A stretch of 52,875 nt of DNA from RUG563 sp024681215 (GTDB taxonomy: Bacteria > Bacillota > Clostridia > Christensenellales > Aristaeellaceae). Below are positions 36,834 to 44,285 of the stretch, piece by piece. Positions within the stretch are counted from its first letter, which is position 1. Each line of letters begins with the position of its first letter. Both the position numbers and the translations under genes were made by a program. The notes under the pieces were generated by a model that saw only the letters and a program-made list of their open reading frames with translations, searched no databases and was not told the DNA's origin. The stretch spans positions 1 through 52,875 of the forward strand of contig JAILBG010000118.1 of assembly GCA_024681215.1 (NCBI GenBank), read 5' to 3'.

Positions 36834-37315
36834 TCCGGGTGCTGATGGTGTGCCTGGGGAACATCTGCCGCAGCCCTATGGCGGAGTATATTTTCAAAAG
36901 CATGGCGCGGCAGCGCGGCCTGCCGGTGCAGTGCGATTCTGCCGGCACCAGCGACGAGGAATGGGGGAACCCGGTGTACCCGCCCGCCCAGCGGAAGCTG
37001 GCGGAAATGGGCATCTCCTGCGTGGACAAGCGCGCCCGGCAGATGGACAGGCACGATTACGGGCGGTACGATCTGCTTATCGGCATGGAGGAAAGGAACC
37101 TGAGCGCCATGCGGCGCATCTGCGGCGGGGATCCGGAGGGCAAGATCCACCTGATGCTGGAGGATTCGCCCCGCCGGCGGAACATCGCTGATCCCTGGTA
37201 TACGGGGGATTTCGACGCCGCGGCCGCGGACATTTTGGAAGGCTGCGGGCTGTGGCTGGACCGGCTGGAGCGGGAAGGCAGAATCAAAGGGGATGTTGCA
37301 GAAGCTAATCTGTAA
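36830..37315 (+). CDS. Low-molecular-weight protein-tyrosine phosphatase
   Basis: A 161-residue phosphatase of the arsenate-reductase/LMW-PTP fold. The P-loop CLGNICRS (C-X5-R) has Cys8 and Arg14, and the general-acid loop DPWYTGDF is in place. Such enzymes dephosphorylate tyrosine kinases that steer capsule or wall polymer synthesis. The GTG start overlaps the upstream stop (GTGA) after GGAGAGGGAGAG. The last eight residues (GDVAEANL) and the stop lie inside the left end of hairpin-repeat copy B, so the repeat has supplied or replaced the native C-terminus. Confidence 0.93.
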   Translation: MIRVLMVCLGNICRSPMAEYIFKSMARQRGLPVQCDSAGTSDEEWGNPVYPPAQRKLAEMGISCVDKRARQMDRHDYGRYDLLIGMEERNLSAMRRICGGDPEGKIHLMLEDSPRRRNIADPWYTGDFDAAAADILEGCGLWLDRLEREGRIKGDVAEANL

Positions 37316-37610
37316 TATCCGCTTTGTTTACAGGGATATTGGTTTTCATAAAAGAATAAGCAACAGTGAATACCGGGAAAAAAGAAAACCCCGGGGGGTT
37401 GGAGGGGCCGCAGCCCCTCCAAGTGTAATCCGCAGCAGCGACAGGTGCGCTGCGAGGAGCATTTTTGCGAAGCAGAGCATGCCCTGCGAGAGCAAAAATG
37501 CTTTCCTTGCGCCTTTTCCGCCCGGGAGTCCCGCAGGGACGAGAGGAAAAGGCGTTTTATGTCGATCAAATGGAGGATCCATTTGATCGAAGGGGCTGTG
37601 CAACAGCCCA
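37287..37610 (-). repeat. Large multi-hairpin repeat, copy B (inverted relative to copy A)
   Basis: Reverse complement of the element at 30307-30633. The same stems occur in the same order, while loops differ. Examples are the loop of the GGAGGGGC stem (TTTG against TGCG), the tip of the AGCATTTTTGC hairpin, and the unpaired stretch around the TATTCACTGTTGC segment. It fills the gap between the convergent phosphatase and sigF genes and overlaps the phosphatase stop codon. Its right end, GGGCTGT-GCA-ACAGCCC plus a T-run, acts as an ordinary terminator on the plus strand. Confidence 0.88.
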
Positions 37611-37617
37611 TTTTTTT
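37593..37617 (+). terminator. Intrinsic terminator at the end of repeat copy B
   Basis: GGGCTGT (37593-37599) pairs with ACAGCCC (37603-37609), followed by seven T. It ends the SH3-C39/phosphatase transcript and touches the sigF stop codon. Confidence 0.82.
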
Positions 37618-38266
37618 ATAAGTTCCATTCCCGGATAAAGCGCTGGCGGGCGCGCTTTTCCAGGCGGGATACGCTGTACTGCCGGGTGTGCAGCCGGCGG
37701 GCGATCTCCCGCTGGGTGCGCAGGCGGATAAAGCGTTCCCGCAGCAGCCAGCCTTCGATCCGGGGCAGACGGTCCAGGATATCAGAAATGCACAGCCGGA
37801 GCAGAAAATCCTCTCCCCGGGGGTCCGGCAGGGAGGAGAGCAGATCCCCTGTTTCATCGTACACAGGGGGCTGGGAGCGTTCCTTCAGCAGCATCAGCTC
37901 CTCCGGCGTTATCCCTGCATGGGCGGCGGCGTCGGAAACGGCGGGACGGCGTCCCGTACGGGAAAGGACGCTGTTTTCGTACTCCCGGGCGCGCTTCAGG
38001 GCGGCCCGGGCGCGCCAGCCCAGGGCGTGGCTGCGGGCGGCGCGCATTTCGCCCAGGATCACGGGCACGGCGTAGGTGGAAAAGGCATAGCCCAATTCCG
38101 CACGGAAGCCGCGGATGGCCTTCACCAGCCCCACGCAGCCCGCCTGAAACGCGTCCGGCACATCGGGAAAACGGCGGCAGAGCGACTGCACCAGAGGGAC
38201 GTTCCGGCGCACCAGGGCGGAGAGCGCGTCGGCGTCCCCGGCCCGGGCCCGGGAATACGCCTCCAT
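37616..38266 (-). CDS. sigF: RNA polymerase sigma-F factor, divergent
   Basis: Third gene of the spoIIA operon and therefore the forespore sigma factor by position. The 216-residue product has region 2 (DAFQAGCVGLVKAIRGF, FSTYAVPVILGEMR) and a region 4 ending in VSRLEKRARQRF. It is about 35-40 residues shorter than Bacillus SigF. Two DNA-contact regions deviate: the RDDG...KVSR segment after region 2.3 is replaced by RSHALGWRARAA, and the region 4.2 helix LGISQVQVSR reads LHTRQYSVSR. The start immediately follows the spoIIAB stop. Function as an anti-sigma-controlled factor is likely; the promoter specificity is probably altered. Confidence 0.85.
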   Translation of the reverse strand: MEAYSRARAGDADALSALVRRNVPLVQSLCRRFPDVPDAFQAGCVGLVKAIRGFRAELGYAFSTYAVPVILGEMRAARSHALGWRARAALKRAREYENSVLSRTGRRPAVSDAAAHAGITPEELMLLKERSQPPVYDETGDLLSSLPDPRGEDFLLRLCISDILDRLPRIEGWLLRERFIRLRTQREIARRLHTRQYSVSRLEKRARQRFIREWNL

Positions 38267-38698
38267 TCAATCCCCCCGCAGCCGTTTTTTCATGCGCACC
38301 GTGGTGCCCTCGCCGGGGGCGGATTCCACCTGCACGTCGTCCATAAAGGTCTGCATCACGGAAAAGCCCATGCCGCTGCGCTCCTTTTCCGGCTGGGTGG
38401 TGAAAAACGGCTGCATGGCCCGGGGGATATCGTCGATGCCCCGGCCCTGATCGTGCACGGAGATCTCCAGCACTCCGTCGGGCCGCAGCGCGGCGCTGAC
38501 GGTGACGGTGCCTTTCCTTTCGCCGTAGACGTGAACGATGGCGTTGGTGACGGCCTCGCTGACGGCGGTTTTGATATCGGCCAGCACGTCCAGGGTGGGG
38601 TTCAGCTGCACGGCGAAGGCGCTGACGGCCACCCGGGCGAAGCCTTCGTTTTCCGGGACGCTGACGAATTCCAGTTTCATCTGATTGATCGGCTCCAT
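38267..38698 (-). CDS. spoIIAB: Anti-sigma-F factor SpoIIAB
   Basis: GHKL-type serine kinase that holds sigma-F inactive and phosphorylates SpoIIAA. The 143-residue product is well conserved: N-box EAVTNAIVHVYG, G1 box DQGRGID, the ATP-lid block PFFTTQPEKERSGMGFSVMQ, and GTTVRMKKR at the end. The start follows GGAGG, 14 bases after spoIIAA. Its conservation contrasts with the divergence of the adjacent SigF. Confidence 0.96.
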   Translation of the reverse strand: MEPINQMKLEFVSVPENEGFARVAVSAFAVQLNPTLDVLADIKTAVSEAVTNAIVHVYGERKGTVTVSAALRPDGVLEISVHDQGRGIDDIPRAMQPFFTTQPEKERSGMGFSVMQTFMDDVQVESAPGEGTTVRMKKRLRGD

Positions 38699-38712
38699 GG
38701 CGTTTTCCTCCG

Positions 38713-39012
38713 TTAGATGATGTCGATGACCTGGTTCATGCCGGACAGGAAAAAGATCTTTTCCACGTGGGGGTTCATGCTCCGGACCGCCACCCGGCCG
38801 CCCCGGGCGCGCATTTCCCGGTATCGGCCCAGGATCACCCCGATGCCGGAGGAATCCATAAACGTCATGCCGGACAGATCCAATACCAGCCGCCGCACCG
38901 ACGGGTCCCCGATCAGCCGGTCCAGCTCCCGGCGGACGGCCGGGGCGCTGCAGTGGTCCAGTTCGCCCGTGACGCGGGCGATGACGGTGTCTTTCCGCCG
39001 CTCATACTCCAT
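38713..39012 (-). CDS. spoIIAA: Anti-sigma-F factor antagonist SpoIIAA
   Basis: STAS-domain protein that frees sigma-F by binding SpoIIAB when unphosphorylated. The 99-residue product has the diagnostic LDLSGMTFMDSSGIGVILGR stretch. The second Ser of the pair (residue 55) is the expected phosphorylation site. It begins at 39012 after AGGAGGG and heads the spoIIA operon. Confidence 0.96.
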   Translation of the reverse strand: MEYERRKDTVIARVTGELDHCSAPAVRRELDRLIGDPSVRRLVLDLSGMTFMDSSGIGVILGRYREMRARGGRVAVRSMNPHVEKIFFLSGMNQVIDII

Positions 39013-39048
39013 GCTTCATCCCTCCTGACGGTATACGCGGGGAAAGGT

Positions 39049-39074
39049 ATTCCGTAACGGGCCGGGCTTGTCCT
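39049..39074 (-). promoter_or_regulatory. Candidate sigma-H promoter of spoIIA
   Basis: Minus strand: AGGACAA (39068-39074), 14-base spacer, GGAAT (39049-39053). This resembles the sigma-H pattern AGGAATT-N12-14-GAAT, known for spoIIA in Bacillus. No sigma-A match is better placed. Confidence 0.5.
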
Positions 39075-39115
39075 GCGAAGAAAAATGGATGTTTTTGACG
39101 ACGGCCTGATAAATG

Positions 39116-39122
39116 TTCGACA
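39116..39122 (-). promoter_or_regulatory. Spo0A box upstream of spoIIA
   Basis: A perfect 0A box, TGTCGAA on the minus strand, lies about 42 bases upstream of the candidate -35. A 6-of-7 match, TGACGAC, lies at 39096-39102 on the plus strand. Spo0A activates spoIIA from such sites in Bacillus. Confidence 0.6.
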
Positions 39123-39150
39123 ATTTGCCCCACGTTTCGGGGCGCAAGGG

Positions 39151-39179
39151 TTGTAATCTGCGGAATGATAGGATATAAT
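39151..39179 (+). promoter_or_regulatory. fhs promoter
   Basis: TTGTAA (39151-39156), 17-base spacer, TATAAT (39174-39179), 38 bases before the fhs start. Confidence 0.78.
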
Positions 39180-39216
39180 GGTGCGGAACCCGAATATTCG
39201 AGGGGAGGAACCAAGG

Positions 39217-40884
39217 ATGCTGACGGATATCGAAATCGCCCAGGGCACCCCCATGAAGCCCATTTATGAAATCGCCCGGGAAGCGGGAATCGGCGAAGAG
39301 CTGCTGGAGCCCTACGGAAAATACAAAGCGAAGCTGGATGCCAAGGCCATCCGAGCACGGGAGGGAAAGGACGGCAAACTGGTGCTGGTGACGGCCATTA
39401 CGCCCACCCCCGCCGGGGAAGGCAAAACCACCACCACCATCGGCCTGGCGGACGGATTGCGCAGGATCGGCAAAAAATCGATCGTGGCGCTGCGGGAACC
39501 CTCTCTAGGCCCGGTGTTCGGCATCAAGGGCGGGGCCGCGGGCGGCGGGTACGCCCAGGTGGTGCCCATGGAGGACATCAACCTGCATTTCACCGGCGAT
39601 TTTCACGCCATCGGCGCGGCCAATAACCTTTTGGCCGCCATGCTGGACAATCACATCCACCAGGGCAACGCCCTGAACATCGATCCCCGGCGCATCGTGT
39701 GGAAGCGGTGCGTGGATATGAACGACCGGCAGCTGCGGTTCGTGGTGGACGGACTGGGCGGCCGGGTCAACGGCGTGCCCAGGGAGGACGGATACGATAT
39801 CACCGTGGCCTCGGAGATCATGGCGGTGCTGTGCCTGTCCGACAGCCTGACAGACCTCAGGGAACGCCTGGCCCGGATGGTGATCGCCTATACCTACGAC
39901 GAGCAGCCCGTCACCGCGGGGCAGATCAAGGCCGCCGGCGCCATGACCGCCCTGCTCAGGGACGCCCTCAAGCCCAACCTGGTGCAGACCCTGGAGGGCA
40001 CCCCCGCCATCGTACACGGCGGGCCGTTCGCCAATATCGCTCACGGCTGCAATTCCATCATGGCCACCCGCACGGCGCTGAAGCTGGGGGATTACGTGAT
40101 CACCGAGGCCGGCTTCGGCGCGGACCTGGGGGCGGAAAAATTCCTGGATATCAAGTGCCGGGTGAACGGCCTGAAGCCCGATGCCGTGGTGGTGGTGGCC
40201 ACCGTCCGCGCGCTGAAAATGCACGGCGGCCTGCCCAAGACGGAATTGAAAACCGAAAACCTGGACGCGCTGAAGAAGGGCCTGCCCAATCTTCTGCAGC
40301 ATGTGGAGAATATGACGCAGGTATATAAGCTGCCCTGCGTGGTGGCTATTAACCGGTTCCCGGACGATACGGAGGCGGAGCTCCGGCTCATCCAGGACCA
40401 GTGCAGGGCCCTGGGCGTCAACGTGGCGCTTTCCGAAGTCTGGGCCAATGGCGGCGCGGGCGGCACGGCCCTGGCGGAGGAAGTGGTGCGGCTGTGCGAC
40501 GAAAAGAATGATTTTTCCTTCAGCTATCCCCTGGATGCCTCCATCGAGGAAAAGATCGGCCTGATCGTGAAGCGCGTCTATCACGGCGACGGCGCGGTGC
40601 TGACGCCCCAGGCGAAAAAGCAGGCCCTGACGCTGGAAAAGCTGGGCTTCGGCGGCCTGCCCGTTTGCATGGCGAAAACCCAGTATTCCTTCTCCGACGA
40701 TCCGGCGCTGCTGGGCGCGCCCAGGGGCTTCACCGTAACGGTGAGGAATCTGCGGGTGTCCGCTGGCGCGGGCTTCATCGTGGCGCTCACCGGCGAGATC
40801 ATGACCATGCCGGGGCTGCCAAAAGCGCCCGCCGCCGAAAAGATCGACGTGGACGCGGACGGGAGAATCACGGGGCTGTTCTGA
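39217..40884 (+). CDS. fhs: Formate-tetrahydrofolate ligase
   Basis: ATP-dependent ligase that makes 10-formyl-THF from formate and THF for purine synthesis, or as the first methyl-branch step of the Wood-Ljungdahl route. The 555-residue product is full length, with ATP-binding TPTPAGEGKTTTTIGL near residue 65 and EPSLGPVFGIKGGAAGGGYAQ shortly after. VVATVRALKMHGG occurs in the second half. The ATG at 39217 is preferred over the upstream GTG at 39178 because GGGGAGGAACCAAGG precedes it. It is a single gene with its own promoter and terminator. It shares folate metabolism with the riboswitch-controlled transporter at 9.2 kb. Confidence 0.97.
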   Translation: MLTDIEIAQGTPMKPIYEIAREAGIGEELLEPYGKYKAKLDAKAIRAREGKDGKLVLVTAITPTPAGEGKTTTTIGLADGLRRIGKKSIVALREPSLGPVFGIKGGAAGGGYAQVVPMEDINLHFTGDFHAIGAANNLLAAMLDNHIHQGNALNIDPRRIVWKRCVDMNDRQLRFVVDGLGGRVNGVPREDGYDITVASEIMAVLCLSDSLTDLRERLARMVIAYTYDEQPVTAGQIKAAGAMTALLRDALKPNLVQTLEGTPAIVHGGPFANIAHGCNSIMATRTALKLGDYVITEAGFGADLGAEKFLDIKCRVNGLKPDAVVVVATVRALKMHGGLPKTELKTENLDALKKGLPNLLQHVENMTQVYKLPCVVAINRFPDDTEAELRLIQDQCRALGVNVALSEVWANGGAGGTALAEEVVRLCDEKNDFSFSYPLDASIEEKIGLIVKRVYHGDGAVLTPQAKKQALTLEKLGFGGLPVCMAKTQYSFSDDPALLGAPRGFTVTVRNLRVSAGAGFIVALTGEIMTMPGLPKAPAAEKIDVDADGRITGLF

Positions 40885-40906
40885 TCTTCACATCGCTGGG
40901 AATAAT

Positions 40907-40940
40907 AAAAAAGCCCTCCGGCCAGGAGGGCTTTTTATTT
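40907..40940. terminator. Bidirectional intrinsic terminator
   Basis: AAAAAGCCCTCC (40908-40919) and GGAGGGCTTTTT (40925-40936), with a T-rich tail in both directions, between fhs and the convergent GNAT gene. Confidence 0.9.
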
Positions 40941-40953
40941 GCGTATATGGGCT

Positions 40954-41502
40954 TCAGCGTTCCCCGCGAAGCAGGGCGTACCAGCAGGCGTCGCACACGC
41001 CCCGGTTGCTGCGGACGGCCTGGCGCAGGGTGCCTTCGTATTTCATGCCGCACTTTCGCATCACCATGCCGGAACGGGGGTTTTCCGGATCGTGCTCGGA
41101 TTCCACGCGGTTGACGCCCACGGTGTCGAAGAAAAAATCCATCACCGCCCGGAGGGCTTCGGAGGTATAGCCCCGGTGCCACCAGGCCCGGCCGATGCAG
41201 TAGCCGATGTGCACCATTTCCGTATCGTCGTTTTGGTTTACCGCGGCGATGCTGCCGATGGGCTCGCCCAGCGCCTTGGGCACGATGGCCCACTGATAAT
41301 AGGCGTCATTGGCGTAGGAATCCACCCATTTTTGCACGACGGAACGGCTGACCTCCACGCTTTTGTGGGGCGGCCAGGTGAGGAATTTTGTCACTTCGCT
41401 GTCGGCGCACCAGTTCCTGTACATGGCTTCGGCGTCCTCCGCCGCGAAGCGCCGCAGGATCAGCCTTTCCGTTTCCAGCCGTTTTGTGCCGCAGTGGTTC
41501 AC
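40954..41502 (-). CDS. RimJ/RimL-type GNAT acetyltransferase
   Basis: A 182-residue N-acetyltransferase. It begins with the RimJ/RimL-like LETERLILRRFAAEDAEAMY. The beta-4/alpha-3 acetyl-CoA region reads IGYCIGRAWWHRGYTSEALRAV, and VESEHDPENPRSGMVMRKCGM follows, typical of the group. The target could be a ribosomal protein N-terminus or a small molecule; the sequence does not decide. It lies 27 bases after the MscS gene and is probably co-transcribed, ending at the bidirectional terminator. Confidence 0.9.
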   Translation of the reverse strand: MNHCGTKRLETERLILRRFAAEDAEAMYRNWCADSEVTKFLTWPPHKSVEVSRSVVQKWVDSYANDAYYQWAIVPKALGEPIGSIAAVNQNDDTEMVHIGYCIGRAWWHRGYTSEALRAVMDFFFDTVGVNRVESEHDPENPRSGMVMRKCGMKYEGTLRQAVRSNRGVCDACWYALLRGER

Positions 41503-41529
41503 GGTATCTCTCCTTTCCCGGATCGGGGG

Positions 41530-42324
41530 TTATTTGATGTGCACGTCCATCTGGGGGAAGGGGATCTGGATGCCGGCGTCGTCCAGGGCCTTTTTGCCTT
41601 CCTCCAGGAGATAGAAATTCACGTTCCAGTAATCGGCGGTTTTGACCCAAACGCGGACGGAAAAGACCATGCAGCTTTCGCCCAGCTGGATCAGACGCAC
41701 CTCCGGCACCGGATCGGGCAGCACCCCGTGGCACCGGGCCACCAGCTCCCGCAGGGTATGATTCACCAGGGCAAGATCGCTCTGATAGCCCACGGAGAAG
41801 GAAACGTCCAGGCGGCGGCTGCCTTCCCGGGTGTAATTGACGATGGCGGTGTTGGTGAGGGAGGAATTGGGCATGGAGATATGGCGGTTATCGTAGGTGG
41901 TCATCTCGGTGTAAAAGGCGTTGATGGCCTGCACGGTGCCCTCGTAATCCCCGACCTTCACGTATTCGCCCACCCGGATGGGCTTGAGGATCAGCAGCGT
42001 CAATCCGCCCACCAGGTTGCTCAGCGCCCCCTGCATGGCCAGGGAAACGGCCACCCCCGCGGAGGCCACGATGGTGAGCACCGAGGTCAGCGGGATGCCC
42101 ATGACGCTGACGGCGGTGAGGATCACGATCAGATACATCAGCAGCTTGAACAGATTGCGCAAAAATCCCAGCAGCGTGGGCTCGATCCGCTTGATCCTGA
42201 GCTTTTTTTCCAGCAGCCCGGCGATCCAATGCACCAGAAGGACCCCCGCGATGAGGATCAGCAGCCCGAACAGCAGCCGCATGCCCTGCTGCTGGATCAT
42301 TTCTTTCACGTCATTCCATTCCAT
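41530..42324 (-). CDS. Small-conductance mechanosensitive channel (MscS family)
   Basis: A 264-residue MscS-type channel that opens under membrane tension and protects against osmotic downshock. Three membrane helices lie at about 14-36, 58-80 and 83-112. The pore-lining TM3 (ASAGVAVSLAMQGALSNLVGG) is followed by the beta domain with KVGDYEGTVQAINAFYT and MPNSSLTNTAIVNYT. Length and motifs are those of the small canonical form. Confidence 0.93.
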   Translation of the reverse strand: MEWNDVKEMIQQQGMRLLFGLLILIAGVLLVHWIAGLLEKKLRIKRIEPTLLGFLRNLFKLLMYLIVILTAVSVMGIPLTSVLTIVASAGVAVSLAMQGALSNLVGGLTLLILKPIRVGEYVKVGDYEGTVQAINAFYTEMTTYDNRHISMPNSSLTNTAIVNYTREGSRRLDVSFSVGYQSDLALVNHTLRELVARCHGVLPDPVPEVRLIQLGESCMVFSVRVWVKTADYWNVNFYLLEEGKKALDDAGIQIPFPQMDVHIK

Positions 42325-42363
42325 AGCCGTCCTCCGCGTCGCTTTCGTGGGCTGTTTTTTTTC

Positions 42364-42393
42364 ATTGTATCATACATCCCGCTCCCGGCACAA
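42364..42393 (-). promoter_or_regulatory. Promoter of mscS-GNAT
   Basis: Minus strand: TTGTGC (42388-42393), 18-base spacer, TACAAT (42364-42369). Confidence 0.6.
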
Positions 42394-42395
42394 GC

Positions 42396-42428
42396 AGAAA
42401 AGAAAAAGCCCCGCGGGAAGGCGGGGCC
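42396..42428 (-). terminator. Intrinsic terminator of the MFS transporter gene
   Basis: Minus strand: GCCCCGC/GCGGGGC stem (42408-42427), then TTTTTCTTTTC. Confidence 0.85.
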
Positions 42429-42439
42429 GGGATGAAGGA

Positions 42440-43984
42440 TCAGGCGTCGGCGGGGTCCAGTTCGTCGAAGTGCTTTTTGCCCTTGATCATAATGACCAGG
42501 CCGATGAGGAACAGCACGATCAGCGCCAGCACGCCGTAGCTGCTGCGGCCCGTCCAGGCGCCGATGGTGGCGTAGAGGAAGGGGCCCATCACGGAGGCGA
42601 ACTTGCCGAAGATATCGAAGAAGCCGAAGAATTCGTTGCTGCGCTCCTTGGGGATCAGCTTGCCGAAATAGCTGCGGCTCACCGCCTGGATGCCGCCCTG
42701 CACGGTGCCCACCAGCGTGGCCATGGCCCAGAACAGGATGGTGGAGCGGCTGACGGCGCCCTGGAATTCCGATACGATCTCGGTATGATTGCCCAGGGAC
42801 TCCGCAAAGGTCGTCATGACCCGATCCACTTCCGGCGGGATGTTTTCGTCGGAAACGTACTTCGCCACTTCCTTGTCGAACTGCGCTTTGGCGTCCTTCT
42901 TGGTGATGAGGCCGGCGGCGGCGTCCCGGAGAGCGATGGCGTCCTTATCGGCAAGGTCGCTCAGCGGCTCGGTGAAATCGGCTTTCAGCGCCGTTTCGTA
43001 AGCCTGCTGATGGGGCTCCAGGGAATAGCCCATATAGAAGCCCACGCAGCAGATGAGGGTGTACATGATAATGGCGAAGATCAGGGCCTTGCGGGCAGTG
43101 ATTTTCGCGGCCAGATTGGCAAACCAGATGGAGCAGGGCATGGCCACGATCTGGGTGACCAGCAGGGCCAGGATCATGCCCACGCTGCCCAGGCCCAGCA
43201 CGCTGCCGTAGGCGGTGGAAATCGAAATGATGGTGCCCACGCCGTCAATATAGAAGAAGTACGCGATCACGAACAGGAACAGGCCCTTGCGCCGGAAAAT
43301 GTCTTTCGCCGTGTGCGCGATATTGCGGAAGGTGTTTCCCAAAGAATTTTCCGCCGTGCGTTCGATGTAGTGCTCCTGCTCCACGTTTTTGATGAAGGGG
43401 AGGGAAAAGACGAGCCACCAGACGCTGACGATGATGATGGAGAATTTCTGGGCGATGGGGTTGGAATAGCCCAGCACAAGCAGCACGGCGATGGAAATGA
43501 CGAAGGGGATGGTGCTGCCGCCGATATAGCCCATGGCGTAGCCCCAGGAGGAAACCTTGTCCATGCGCTCGTCGGTGGTGACGTCGGTGAGGAAGGAATC
43601 GTAGAACAGGCAGCTGCCGGAGAAGCCGATGCGGCTGATGATGTAGCCCACCAGCATCAGCTTCCAGTCGTTCATCACCAGGGCGATCAGGAAGGTAAAG
43701 ACCACGCCCGTGAGCATAAAGCCGGTGAACAGCTTCTTTTTCATGCCTTTATAATCCGCCAGCGCCCCCAGCAGCGGGGCCAGGATGGCCACCAGGAAGG
43801 TGGCGATGGAGGTGCCGTAGCCCCACCAGATATCGCCCGCGTCCCCGGCGATGTTGACGAAGATGGTGGGGAAAATGGCCGCCATGATGTTGGTGGCGTA
43901 GATGGAGTTGGCCCAGTCGTACATGATCCAGCTCCATTCCCGTTTTGTGAAGCGCTTTTTCTTCCCGTTTTCGGTGATTTCCAT
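42440..43984 (-). CDS. MFS transporter, UMF1/Atg22 type
   Basis: A 514-residue major-facilitator protein with about 12 membrane helices. The start REWSWIMYDWANSIYATNIM and the GALADYKGMKKK loop are typical of the UMF1 (Atg22-related) family, which includes vacuolar amino-acid effluxers and bacterial members of unknown substrate. A soluble helical insert of about 90 residues lies between helices in the second half (near KADFTEPLSDLADKDAIALR). The ATG at 43984 is chosen over the upstream frame start because GGGAGGGG precedes it. Confidence 0.88.
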   Translation of the reverse strand: MEITENGKKKRFTKREWSWIMYDWANSIYATNIMAAIFPTIFVNIAGDAGDIWWGYGTSIATFLVAILAPLLGALADYKGMKKKLFTGFMLTGVVFTFLIALVMNDWKLMLVGYIISRIGFSGSCLFYDSFLTDVTTDERMDKVSSWGYAMGYIGGSTIPFVISIAVLLVLGYSNPIAQKFSIIIVSVWWLVFSLPFIKNVEQEHYIERTAENSLGNTFRNIAHTAKDIFRRKGLFLFVIAYFFYIDGVGTIISISTAYGSVLGLGSVGMILALLVTQIVAMPCSIWFANLAAKITARKALIFAIIMYTLICCVGFYMGYSLEPHQQAYETALKADFTEPLSDLADKDAIALRDAAAGLITKKDAKAQFDKEVAKYVSDENIPPEVDRVMTTFAESLGNHTEIVSEFQGAVSRSTILFWAMATLVGTVQGGIQAVSRSYFGKLIPKERSNEFFGFFDIFGKFASVMGPFLYATIGAWTGRSSYGVLALIVLFLIGLVIMIKGKKHFDELDPADA

Positions 43985-44019
43985 GGTATCCCCTCCCGTA
44001 TGCGGTTTCATCTGCATTC

Positions 44020-44048
44020 ATTATACGGAGTTTTTGCGGATTTTGCAA
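44020..44048 (-). promoter_or_regulatory. Promoter of the MFS gene
   Basis: Minus strand: TTGCAA (44043-44048), 17-base spacer, TATAAT (44020-44025). Confidence 0.75.
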
Positions 44049-44285
44049 GAAAAAGAAGATGAAAAGGGAAAACAGGCGCTGGGAATGATTGGCAGATGGA
44101 AAGCGGGGGAAAGGCGCGGGCGCGCGGGGCGGGGGAAAGGGCGGATGGAAAGCGCTGGAAACGCGGGGGGAAAACGGGCGCGATTGCCAGAATTTACCGG
44201 CGGAAAACAGGAACGGCGGGGGCGATCCGGGCGTTTTTGTGGTGTACGGTCAAGGCCGGAAAAAGAAAACAAAGGAGGAATTCCC
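44049..44285 (+). other. Purine-rich intergenic leader with G-quadruplex candidate
   Basis: This gap before the SH3 gene is strongly purine-biased on the plus strand from about 44049 to 44180, with many G-runs. A G3-N5-G4-N1-G5-N3-G3 pattern at 44118-44141 meets the usual quadruplex rule. GATGGAAAGCG occurs twice (near 44095 and 44144). No promoter for the SH3 gene could be found with confidence; a ribosome site GGAGG lies at 44275-44279. Confidence 0.45.

Noticed and set aside
41978..44062. 694-codon plus-strand frame over MscS and MFS genes
   Set aside because: Opposite strand of two membrane-protein genes; Gly/Asp/His-rich antisense composition.
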